Source of the DNA: an uncultured Eubacteriales bacterium
GTDB lineage: Bacteria > Bacillota_A > Clostridia > Oscillospirales > CAG-272
NCBI GenBank assembly: GCA_900557635.1
Contig: USTB01000056.1
Location: 1-6,286 of the forward strand
DNA: 6,286 nucleotides
Direction: 5' to 3'
The stretch's first letter is position 1; every line of letters begins with the position of its first letter. The translations under genes were made by a program, and so were the position numbers. Under the pieces are notes generated by a model. It did no database searches. It saw only the letters and a list, made by a program, of their open reading frames with translations, and was not told the origin of the DNA. Shown here in pieces: positions 1 through 5,272 of this stretch.

Positions 1-46
1 GACCTTTCCCAAAAGGTCCTTGACCGGGGTTCGGGGCGGCGCCCCG
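1..46. repeat. Two hairpins at the left edge, possible dispersed intergenic repeat
   Basis: Two inverted repeats lie just downstream of the leftward gene ending at 65. The first pairs GACCTTT (1-7) with AAAGGTC (12-18) around a 4-nt loop. The second pairs CGGGGC (32-37) with GCCCCG (41-46) around GGC. Neither is followed by a clear run of T on the minus strand, so this is not a textbook intrinsic terminator, although it may still help end the leftward transcript. GC-rich hairpins of this sort near gene ends recur as dispersed elements in many Clostridia; that identity is inference. The element may continue beyond the window. Confidence 0.4.
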
Positions 47-64
47 CGTACTCCCTGCGTATCC

Positions 65-1612
65 TTATTTGTCGCAGATCTTCTTGAACTTGTTGCCGGA
101 GGTGCAACGGTAGTATGCCTCATCGGTTTCGACAATGATGTGCTTTGCCTTAACGCTGATGCTGTCGAAATCGCCGTTCAGACCGGAAACCTTCTTCAAA
201 TCGGAGCCGTTCTTGGAATAGTACAGCTCGTTATCTTTGATCACGAAGAACTCACCGTCGGAAAGACCCGCATAGATGTCCGTGACGTCATAGGTGATCT
301 TCTTGGGCTTGCCGTTGCCGTTCACGTAGTACAGATCGTCCGAATTGTCGGTGAAGTAGATCTTCTTCAGATCGGAGGAATACGCAACATCGTTGACGTC
401 GTAATCGCGGTTGAGCGCCTTGGGCTCATCAACCTCTTTCTTGAGGTTGGTCTGACGGTAGATGGAACTGCTCTTGTAGTAGCCGATCGATTCGCCGTCC
501 TCTGCCATGGTCGGGTAGGCATTGCGCGGTCCGATCTTCGTGGTCTTATCCTGATTCTTGCCTACGCGGTAGAGTCCCTTGTCGGAGGTACGGATGATAC
601 CGCCGATGAGGGTGCGGGGGAGGCGGCGCATGTTCCCGGGATACAGGTAGGCGGATCCGTCGCTGACCAGCTTTTCGCCGTCCTTGCCGTTGACCGACAG
701 ATAGGTGGAGCCGTCCTTTGTGTACAGGCACTCGCTGTAATCGCGGTTGAGCATAACGGGAGTGACGCCGTCGCCCAGCTTCACCTCGTTCTTTTTATTC
801 TTGAGGATATAGGTGGCGCCGGATCTGGTGTAGTAGATGTACTTGGCACCGTCTGACACAAGCTCCACACTTGCTTCGCGGCTGATATCCAAAGAAGAGG
901 ATTTGCCGTTATAAACGTAGTGCTCATCGTCCTTTTGGTATACCACGGTCTTGCCGTCGGGGGAAACGGCGGCACTCTGAACATCGGAATCGACCTTCTT
1001 GGGGGACTTGCCCAGCTCGGTGACATAAAGATCTTTGCCGTCGTCGGTTTCCACATAGTACATCACGCAGTCACCGTTCAGCGCGAAATATGCACCGCTT
1101 ACATCGTCCGCGATCTTCGTGGGCTTTTTGTTGCCCAGCTTTACAAAATAAAGCGTATCGTCATCTGTGGTGTAGATGCATGCGGTCTGAGAGGCGTTTG
1201 CGCTGGGATAGACGCGCTCATCAACCCGAACGGCATCCTTGCCGTCGAACAGGATCAGGGTAGCATCGTCATTGCGGACATAAGACATGCTGTGCTCGAG
1301 CAGATCGAACTTGGCAGGGGTGAAGAGGTTGACGGCAATGATGATCACCAGCAGTGCCGCAACGCCGGCTACAATAAACTTTGCATACTTTTTCGCATAG
1401 CCGAGCACGGTATCGAGCGGAGATTTTGCGGGTTCGGAGGCAACCTCAACGGTTTCTGCCTGAATCTTTTCCGCGGGGGCGGCATCGCAAGCAGGTGCGG
1501 CGTTTTCGGGCGCGGCGGACTTGACTGCCGTATCCTGAAGGGACTGACCGCAATTGGAGCAGAACGCACTCTGATCTTCGTTTGCGGTATTGCAGTTAGG
1601 GCAATTTTTCAT
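65..1612 (-). CDS. Membrane-anchored zinc-ribbon / beta-propeller-like protein, function unknown
   Basis: This encodes 515 residues. A zinc ribbon comes first, with Cys4, Cys7, Cys18 and Cys21 in two CxxC knuckles. A low-complexity Ala/Glu/Pro linker follows (about 25-65), then one membrane segment (about 79-97) preceded by lysines (74, 75, 78), which predicts the ribbon inside and the C-terminal part outside. Residues 100-515 form a long domain of repeated short strands rich in Asp, Gly, Lys and Tyr. Recurring patterns such as SPDGKTVVY (217-225), DDTLYF (151-156), DDLYYV (425-430) and NELYYS (461-466) suggest a WD40/TolB-like or DUF5050-like propeller. The ATG at 1612 is chosen over an upstream in-frame ATG at 1678 because AGAAGGAGA (1629-1621) sits 8 nt before it and the protein then begins directly with the ribbon. 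No enzymatic motif is visible. It may sense or bind something at the cell surface, but the function is not known. It is downstream of mgtE on the same strand but has its own promoter. Confidence 0.9.
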   Translation of the reverse strand: MKNCPNCNTANEDQSAFCSNCGQSLQDTAVKSAAPENAAPACDAAPAEKIQAETVEVASEPAKSPLDTVLGYAKKYAKFIVAGVAALLVIIIAVNLFTPAKFDLLEHSMSYVRNDDATLILFDGKDAVRVDERVYPSANASQTACIYTTDDDTLYFVKLGNKKPTKIADDVSGAYFALNGDCVMYYVETDDGKDLYVTELGKSPKKVDSDVQSAAVSPDGKTVVYQKDDEHYVYNGKSSSLDISREASVELVSDGAKYIYYTRSGATYILKNKKNEVKLGDGVTPVMLNRDYSECLYTKDGSTYLSVNGKDGEKLVSDGSAYLYPGNMRRLPRTLIGGIIRTSDKGLYRVGKNQDKTTKIGPRNAYPTMAEDGESIGYYKSSSIYRQTNLKKEVDEPKALNRDYDVNDVAYSSDLKKIYFTDNSDDLYYVNGNGKPKKITYDVTDIYAGLSDGEFFVIKDNELYYSKNGSDLKKVSGLNGDFDSISVKAKHIIVETDEAYYRCTSGNKFKKICDK

Positions 1613-1620
1613 GGAACGGT

Positions 1621-1629
1621 TCTCCTTCT
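1621..1629 (-). promoter_or_regulatory. Ribosome binding site that fixes the start of the zinc-ribbon gene
   Basis: The minus strand reads AGAAGGAGA here, 8 nt before the ATG at 1612. It lies inside the upstream in-frame extension that would begin at 1678, which argues that the extension is not translated. Confidence 0.85.
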
Positions 1630-1721
1630 CATATAATTCGCGAACACTGCGCAAAGGGCGGGATACCTTCGGAATCACTGCGGTGTCGCCTTGCGTTTCG
1701 CGTCAGATGGTTTCTGTGCTG

Positions 1722-1750
1722 AGTATAGCATATGCGCGCAAAACTTGCAA
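1722..1750 (-). promoter_or_regulatory. Sigma-A type promoter for the zinc-ribbon gene
   Basis: On the minus strand, TTGCAA (1750-1745) and TATACT (1727-1722) are separated by exactly 17 nt. Transcription would begin near 1715, giving a leader of about 100 nt. The promoter lies in the 253-nt gap after mgtE, where I see no convincing intrinsic terminator, so some read-through from mgtE remains possible. Confidence 0.7.
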
Positions 1751-1865
1751 GCACTTTTCAAAAAAAATGCAGATAAAACATGAAAAATGTCAACGGTTCT
1801 GTCACATCTCGTTTTGCGCATTTTGCACAGGCGCGCGGCATTTCGGGAGGATTGCCCTTCCATGC

Positions 1866-3275
1866 TTATGCTAGGTGGAGCAAATTGATGAGGATGAGCC
1901 AAGCCAGACCGTAATAGGAAATGACGGCGACTAAGTCATTGACCGTGGTGATCAGCGGACCGGATGCCACGGCGGGGTCGATACCGATCCTGCGGAAAAA
2001 CAGGGGAATGACCGTGCCTGACAGGGAGGAAATGAACATCGCCGAGAGCATGGCAAGGCCGAGACAGCCCGACACGGCAAACGCAAAGGCGGGAGCGTTG
2101 CCCGTGAGGCACAGATAGCCGCCGATCGCCGCAAAGGACAGGATGCCCATGATCAGACCGTTGAAAATGCCCACGCGCGCTTCCTTAAAGACCAAAAACG
2201 CCTTTTGCCTGCCCGTGAGCTGTCCGTCCACCAGTACGCGGATGGCGACGGCAAGGGATTGCGTACCTACGTTGCCCGCCATGTCCAATATGAGGGACTG
2301 GAAGCACATGATCACGGGGAGCTGTGCCACGATGGACTCAAACAGTCCCACGGTAGCGGAGACGCCCAATCCCATCAGCAGAAGAATGCCGAGCCACGGC
2401 AGACGCTTGCGGACACTGCGGCGGATCGGTTCACCCAGATCCTCCTCTGCGGTCAAGCCTGCCAGCTTTGCATAGTCCTCGTTCAGCTCGTCCTCCATCA
2501 CGCCGATGAGATCGTGCGCCGTGACCACGCCGATGAGCTTGTTATCATTGTCCAATACCGGAATGGAGTCCTCGTAATAATCGGTCAACTGCGGCATGCA
2601 TGCCTCAACGGAGGACTTTGCATACACATAAGGATAGGAAAATGTGGTGATATCGCTCAGGGACGTTCCCTCGCGCGCAATGATCAGATCCTTTAAGTCG
2701 ATTGCGCCGCAGAACGTGCCGTTTTTGTCGATGACGTACAGGGTGGTGATATTGTCGTTTTCCGCCGCCTGACGGATCAACTCGGACATGGCGAGCTTGA
2801 CGGTGCAGGTGTCGTGAATGGCGACATAATTCGTGGACATCTTACTGCCGATCTCGTCGTCGTCGAACGAGTTGAGCATGACGATCTCGGAGCGCGCGTC
2901 GGGATCCATCAGCTCGACCAGAGCCTCCCGTTCCTCGCGCGACAGTCCCTGCAGGATCTCAGCGGCAACCGACGGCTCCATGCGGGAAAGCACCTCCGCC
3001 TTTTTGCGGATACCCAGATCCCGCAGGCAGGGCGTGGGGTCGTCAATATATTGGAAAATGTCCGCCAGGCTGTCGGCGTCCAGAATGCGGAACAGACGGG
3101 TGCGTTCCTCGTCGGTCAATTGCGGCAGGGCTTCGGCAATGTCCTTTTCGTGGTAGGACAGCACCTTTTCCTGCATTTTCTTGGGTGTCAGCCCCTCTCG
3201 CATTGCCGCGATGATCTCCGCGCTGTAATTGGGCTGTGACACCGTTACCGCTTCGGTATTTTTCATTTCACTCAT
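1866..3275 (-). CDS. mgtE: Magnesium transporter MgtE
   Basis: This is a 469-residue member of the MgtE family of Mg2+-selective channels in the cytoplasmic membrane, of usual length (about 450). The order is: a helical, acidic N domain (about 36-136), two CBS domains (about 146-203 and 214-262), a connecting helix, and a pore domain with about five membrane segments between 292 and 467. Family signatures are present: AGNVGTQS (333-340), and DPAVASGP (433-440) followed by TTVND, whose Asp446 probably matches the pore aspartate of characterised MgtE. In the family, Mg2+ bound between the N and CBS domains closes the pore when cell Mg2+ is high. The ATG at 3275 is chosen because GGGAGG (3291-3286) precedes it by 10 nt and the protein then starts close to the N domain. 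An in-frame extension to 3440 lacks a ribosome binding site. A long leader and its own promoter lie upstream. No defect is visible. Confidence 0.97.
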   Translation of the reverse strand: MSEMKNTEAVTVSQPNYSAEIIAAMREGLTPKKMQEKVLSYHEKDIAEALPQLTDEERTRLFRILDADSLADIFQYIDDPTPCLRDLGIRKKAEVLSRMEPSVAAEILQGLSREEREALVELMDPDARSEIVMLNSFDDDEIGSKMSTNYVAIHDTCTVKLAMSELIRQAAENDNITTLYVIDKNGTFCGAIDLKDLIIAREGTSLSDITTFSYPYVYAKSSVEACMPQLTDYYEDSIPVLDNDNKLIGVVTAHDLIGVMEDELNEDYAKLAGLTAEEDLGEPIRRSVRKRLPWLGILLLMGLGVSATVGLFESIVAQLPVIMCFQSLILDMAGNVGTQSLAVAIRVLVDGQLTGRQKAFLVFKEARVGIFNGLIMGILSFAAIGGYLCLTGNAPAFAFAVSGCLGLAMLSAMFISSLSGTVIPLFFRRIGIDPAVASGPLITTVNDLVAVISYYGLAWLILINLLHLA

Positions 3276-3456
3276 TGTGCGATTGCCTCCCTTGTCGTTT
3301 CTCCCCGACGTCGGACGTGCACCCCGTCTGCGGCAAAAAGGGCAAAAAAATACCATTGCCGCAATTTGACCGGATGCACCGTTCCCGTTTGTAAAAATCG
3401 GGGGTGTAGGTTTCGGTTTCGGACAATGGGTCTCTGTCATTTGGGCGGCACGACAC
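3268..3456 (-). CDS. Possible small ORF overlapping the mgtE start
   Basis: A GTG at 3456 is preceded by GGAGGA (3468-3463) with a 6-nt gap and opens a 62-codon frame ending in TGA at 3270-3268. The frame runs 8 nt past the first base of mgtE, the geometry expected for translational coupling. The peptide has four cysteines (3, 27, 32, 46) and a basic C-terminus, with no recognisable domain and no clear membrane segment. It may be a leader ORF controlling access to the mgtE ribosome binding site, or a chance open frame. Codon use and composition do not decide between these. Confidence 0.25.
   Translation of the reverse strand: MSCRPNDRDPLSETETYTPDFYKRERCIRSNCGNGIFLPFLPQTGCTSDVGEKRQGRQSHNE
3286..3291 (-). 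promoter_or_regulatory. mgtE ribosome binding site
   Basis: The minus strand reads GGGAGG, 10 nt before the ATG at 3275. It lies within the last codons of a possible overlapping upstream small ORF, so translation of that frame would pass over it. Confidence 0.8.
3330..3362 (-). other. Attenuator-like hairpin in the mgtE leader
   Basis: On the transcript, GCGGCAA (3362-3356) can pair with TTGCCGC (3336-3330) across 19 nt. Alternatively GGCAA (3360-3356) can pair with TTGCC (3345-3341) and be followed by CTTTTT (3340-3335). The second form resembles a weak intrinsic terminator, and the two are mutually exclusive. The short stem with three G-C pairs makes real termination uncertain. Confidence 0.25.
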
Positions 3457-3483
3457 GTCAGATCCTCCGTGCGGCACCTCTAT

Positions 3484-3591
3484 TCACAACGAAGCAAGGG
3501 CGGTCACAACGCAACGATCTACGGACGCGCGACAGACAGTCCTTCGGTTTGGCAGAAACCCCGTATACATACTTCGACTGTTGCCGTCCAT
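3484..3591 (-). CDS. Possible 35-codon leader peptide upstream of mgtE
   Basis: An ATG at 3591 is preceded by AGGTG (3601-3597) with a 5-nt gap. The same AGGTGAT string precedes the rlmA start on the other strand. The frame is 35 codons and stops with TGA at 3486-3484. The start lies about 53 nt into the predicted mgtE transcript. The peptide has five arginines and two cysteines, no signal peptide and no known motif. By analogy with leader peptides of Mg2+ transporter genes such as mgtL of Salmonella it could couple translation to mgtE expression; that is inference, and a chance ORF is possible. Confidence 0.3.
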   Translation of the reverse strand: MDGNSRSMYTGFLPNRRTVCRASVDRCVVTALASL

Positions 3592-3650
3592 AAAATCACC
3601 TCAGCTTTTGCGCACTGCGGCGCATCTGCGAATTTTGCATCTATGTGTCT

Positions 3651-3679
3651 ATTTTACCACATGCCGTCGGGCGATTCAA
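3651..3679 (-). promoter_or_regulatory. Sigma-A type promoter for mgtE
   Basis: On the minus strand, TTGAAT (3679-3674) and TAAAAT (3656-3651) are separated by exactly 17 nt. Predicted transcription starts near 3644. The divergent promoter for the rightward unit lies about 90 bp away, so the two could share regulatory DNA in 3680-3770, where I see no obvious operator. Confidence 0.7.
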
Positions 3680-3770
3680 GCACTTTACGGTCGTTCACGA
3701 TTTTTTAACGAAATGCGCGGGCGGCATTTGAGGCTGTTCCGAAAATCTCGCGCCGTACACGCTGTCCGTC

Positions 3771-3799
3771 TTGCAATTTTCACCGGAGTGTGGTATTAT
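3771..3799 (+). promoter_or_regulatory. Sigma-A type promoter for the rightward three-gene unit
   Basis: TTGCAA (3771-3776) and TATTAT (3794-3799) are separated by 17 nt. Transcription would start near 3806, so the mRNA begins just before the inverted repeat at 3810-3830. Confidence 0.7.
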
Positions 3800-3809
3800 A
3801 AACTGTAGT

Positions 3810-3830
3810 ATCGGCACTGACGGTGCCGAT
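3810..3830 (+). promoter_or_regulatory. Inverted repeat at the 5' end of the transcript
   Basis: ATCGGCAC (3810-3817) and GTGCCGAT (3823-3830) form a perfect 8-bp stem around TGACG. Placed a few nucleotides after the predicted transcription start, it could be an mRNA-stabilising 5' hairpin or a repressor operator. A GTG inside its right arm (3823) is in frame with the next gene but would be buried in the stem and lacks a ribosome binding site. Confidence 0.5.
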
Positions 3831-3844
3831 CCATCGATATGCCG

Positions 3845-3851
3845 AGGAGGG
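3845..3851 (+). promoter_or_regulatory. Ribosome binding site that selects a TTG start
   Basis: AGGAGGG, nearly complementary to the 16S rRNA tail, lies 7 nt before the TTG at 3859. No ATG or GTG in the same frame is similarly placed, so this site decides the start of the following gene. Confidence 0.75.
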
Positions 3852-3858
3852 CAATCCG

Positions 3859-4623
3859 TTGCAAAACAGGAAAACCGATCCGAACGTCGGACAAGCCGCG
3901 CCGCAGACCTCAAATTGTGCGAAGAACCGCATTCCGAACCGAACGCCGAGCCGCACCGACAACCGCACTGCACGCGACGGGAAAAAGAGCCGACGACGCA
4001 TGATGCGCATTCTTCTCATCTGCCTGATCGCGGCGGCGATCCTTATCACGGCACTGGAGATCGTTCTGCGGATGACCGGGGATCCCGCACAAAACGATCC
4101 GCGCGATCTGACCTATGTGACCGACAATCGCAATCTGAGCTTCTATGAGCCACAGCCCGATGTGGATATTTTCACGGACGAGGCATGGCTGGACGAGGAT
4201 CGCTACCTGTACTTTTTTAACGGCGCCGAGGGCATGATCCTGACCGAGGAGCGCAACGAGGCGGGTATTGTGGGCGAGCTGTTCCTGAACTATTTTTCCG
4301 CGCTGATGCACGGCGATGCCGCAGGCTATGCGACCCTGTTCACCGAGGAATACCGCGCCGACACACAGCTTCCTGAATATTTCACCATGCAACGGGTATA
4401 CGATATAAAGGTCACAAAGACTCTGGAAACCGAGATCACCGAGGGAGAATATGCCGGATTGACCCGCTATCTCTTTACGGTATCCTACAGTATCATGAGA
4501 AATGACGGCACCTTCCGCCGCGATATTTCGAGCGGCGGCGTGTCTCCCCAGGTCTTTGAGCTGTTATCGGACGGCACATCGGTGCACATTAACGGGATCG
4601 AGGCCGTCCGTTACGCCAGCTGA
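3859..4623 (+). CDS. Single-pass membrane protein with extracytoplasmic domain, function unknown
   Basis: This encodes 254 residues from a TTG start. Residues 1-48 are polar, disordered-looking and basic, ending in KKSRRR (42-47). One membrane segment follows (about 50-70), so the N-terminus is predicted inside and residues 71-254 outside. The outer part is acidic and contains a helix-rich stretch (138-165, FLNYFSALMHGDAAGYATLF and flanks) followed by alternating strands (about 182-250). This vaguely recalls the NTF2-like fold of some Firmicutes extracytoplasmic proteins, but I cannot assign a family. The start is set by the ribosome binding site at 3845-3851; the alternative GTG at 3823 is unlikely, and an internal ATG at residue 48 would remove the basic tail. 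It is the first gene of a likely three-gene transcript, 105 nt before the NfeD gene. Confidence 0.85.
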   Translation: MQNRKTDPNVGQAAPQTSNCAKNRIPNRTPSRTDNRTARDGKKSRRRMMRILLICLIAAAILITALEIVLRMTGDPAQNDPRDLTYVTDNRNLSFYEPQPDVDIFTDEAWLDEDRYLYFFNGAEGMILTEERNEAGIVGELFLNYFSALMHGDAAGYATLFTEEYRADTQLPEYFTMQRVYDIKVTKTLETEITEGEYAGLTRYLFTVSYSIMRNDGTFRRDISSGGVSPQVFELLSDGTSVHINGIEAVRYAS

Positions 4624-4728
4624 CCTCTTTACACGGATGCGGACACCGCACACATGCCTGTGCAAAAGCGGGTCTGACTTTCGCCGCACCGCGATCCGAA
4701 AAATGATTTTGCAAAGGAGCGATTCCGT

Positions 4729-5184
4729 ATGACCGGCAGTTCCGCAACGTCTGTCTTTTTTCTGACCTCGCTTCTTCCTTATCTGTGGCTTGCCATCGCC
4801 GTGCTCTGCGTCATCTGCGAGGGCGCATGGCACAGCCGCGTGCCGCTCTGCCTCATACCGGGCAGTCTTGCCGCACTGATCTTCTCGTTTTTTGATCGGA
4901 CGGCATACCGTCAGGCGCTTCTCTTCTTCGCCGTCTCCGTCGTCGTGCTCCTGCTGCGCTTTACGGTGTTCCGCCGACGCAGATCGGTGCTTCCGCCGCC
5001 CGGAAGCTGCGTACTTGCGGTGTACACCGTGTCGGTGTACGGCATGGGCAAGGTGCGCTGGAACGGCGCGCTGTATGACGCTGTCCTTGCCGAAGGGACG
5101 GTGGTGGAGCCGGGCGACATGGCGCGTGTGGTATCGACGGTGGGAAATGCCGTCAGTATCCGCCCCGATACGTCGGCGCACTGA
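4729..5184 (+). CDS. Short NfeD-family membrane protein
   Basis: This encodes 151 residues. Three membrane segments (about 13-31, 36-55 and 61-79) are followed by a basic RRRR (82-85) and a small beta domain (about 93-147). The stretch GKVRWNGALYDAV (107-119), then G(D)MARVVSTVGNAVSIRP (129-146), matches the OB-fold typical of NfeD C-termini. NfeD proteins act in the membrane, usually with a flotillin-like or stomatin-like partner or fused to a serine protease, and are linked to membrane organisation or quality control. No such partner is encoded here, so this is a short, protease-less form. The ATG at 4729 follows AAAGGAG (4713-4719) by 9 nt. It lies between the 254-residue membrane protein and rlmA and probably shares their transcript. 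The family call is firm for the C-terminal domain; the cellular role here is inference. Confidence 0.85.
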   Translation: MTGSSATSVFFLTSLLPYLWLAIAVLCVICEGAWHSRVPLCLIPGSLAALIFSFFDRTAYRQALLFFAVSVVVLLLRFTVFRRRRSVLPPPGSCVLAVYTVSVYGMGKVRWNGALYDAVLAEGTVVEPGDMARVVSTVGNAVSIRPDTSAH

Positions 5185-5204
5185 CGCACCGACGCACCGA
5201 CGCA
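5183..5204 (+). repeat. Short 8-bp tandem repeat at the nfeD-like stop codon
   Basis: GACGCACC occurs twice head to tail (5183-5190, 5191-5198), followed by a partial third copy GACGCA (5199-5204). The array starts within the TGA stop codon of the NfeD-like gene, so changes in copy number would alter the 88-nt gap to rlmA and not the protein. Confidence 0.7.
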
Positions 5205-5272
5205 GATCCGACCGAAGCCGCCAAAGCACCCCGATCCGTCAGCAATATTTCCACACAAAAACAGGTGATACC

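Larger units (their letters stand above)
3276..3644 (-). promoter_or_regulatory. Long mgtE leader, candidate cis-regulatory RNA
   Basis: From the predicted transcription start near 3644 to the mgtE ATG there are about 369 nt, much longer than a plain 5' UTR. Mg2+ transporter leaders in other bacteria often contain an M-box riboswitch or regulatory leader peptides. I looked for the M-box conserved strings (a GTTAGGTGAGGCTCC-like 5' part and an AATGGGTCAACAG-like core) in the right order and did not find them. The leader does contain two short ORFs with ribosome binding sites (3484-3591 and 3268-3456), a hairpin with alternative pairings (3330-3362), and a perfect 10-bp palindrome, CCGACGTCGG (3305-3314). 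A regulatory role is inferred from length and context only. Confidence 0.45.

Noticed and set aside
20..1636. Two long plus-strand frames (20-856 and 920-1636) opposite the zinc-ribbon gene
   Set aside because: They mirror the codon structure of the real minus-strand gene, lack good ribosome binding sites and show no domain, whereas the minus-strand product has a zinc ribbon and a membrane segment.
1788..1793. Perfect TTGACA on the minus strand downstream of mgtE
   Set aside because: No acceptable -10 element lies 16-18 nt away; the promoter at 1722-1750 fits better.
3322..3336. LPQTG sortase-like motif in the 62-codon ORF
   Set aside because: No signal peptide and no hydrophobic segment follows, so it is most likely chance.
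3276..3440. N-terminal extension of MgtE by 55 residues
   Set aside because: No ribosome binding site precedes 3440, while a good one precedes 3275, and MgtE proteins start near the N domain.
3421..3440. CAATGGGTC resembling part of the M-box core
   Set aside because: It is on the plus strand, opposite to mgtE, and the other M-box elements are missing.
3590..3605. AGGTGATTTTA resembling an M-box segment
   Set aside because: The surrounding conserved strings and their order are absent. The string is better explained as a ribosome binding site of the 35-codon ORF.
4648..4663. Small hairpin GCACA/TGTGC between the first gene and the NfeD-like gene
   Set aside because: Only a 5-bp stem without a T run, so it is not a terminator.
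4892..5272. N-terminal extension of RlmA by 127 residues
   Set aside because: It overlaps the NfeD-like gene in another frame, is low-complexity Arg/Ser/Cys, and the family zinc finger starts right after the ATG at 5273.
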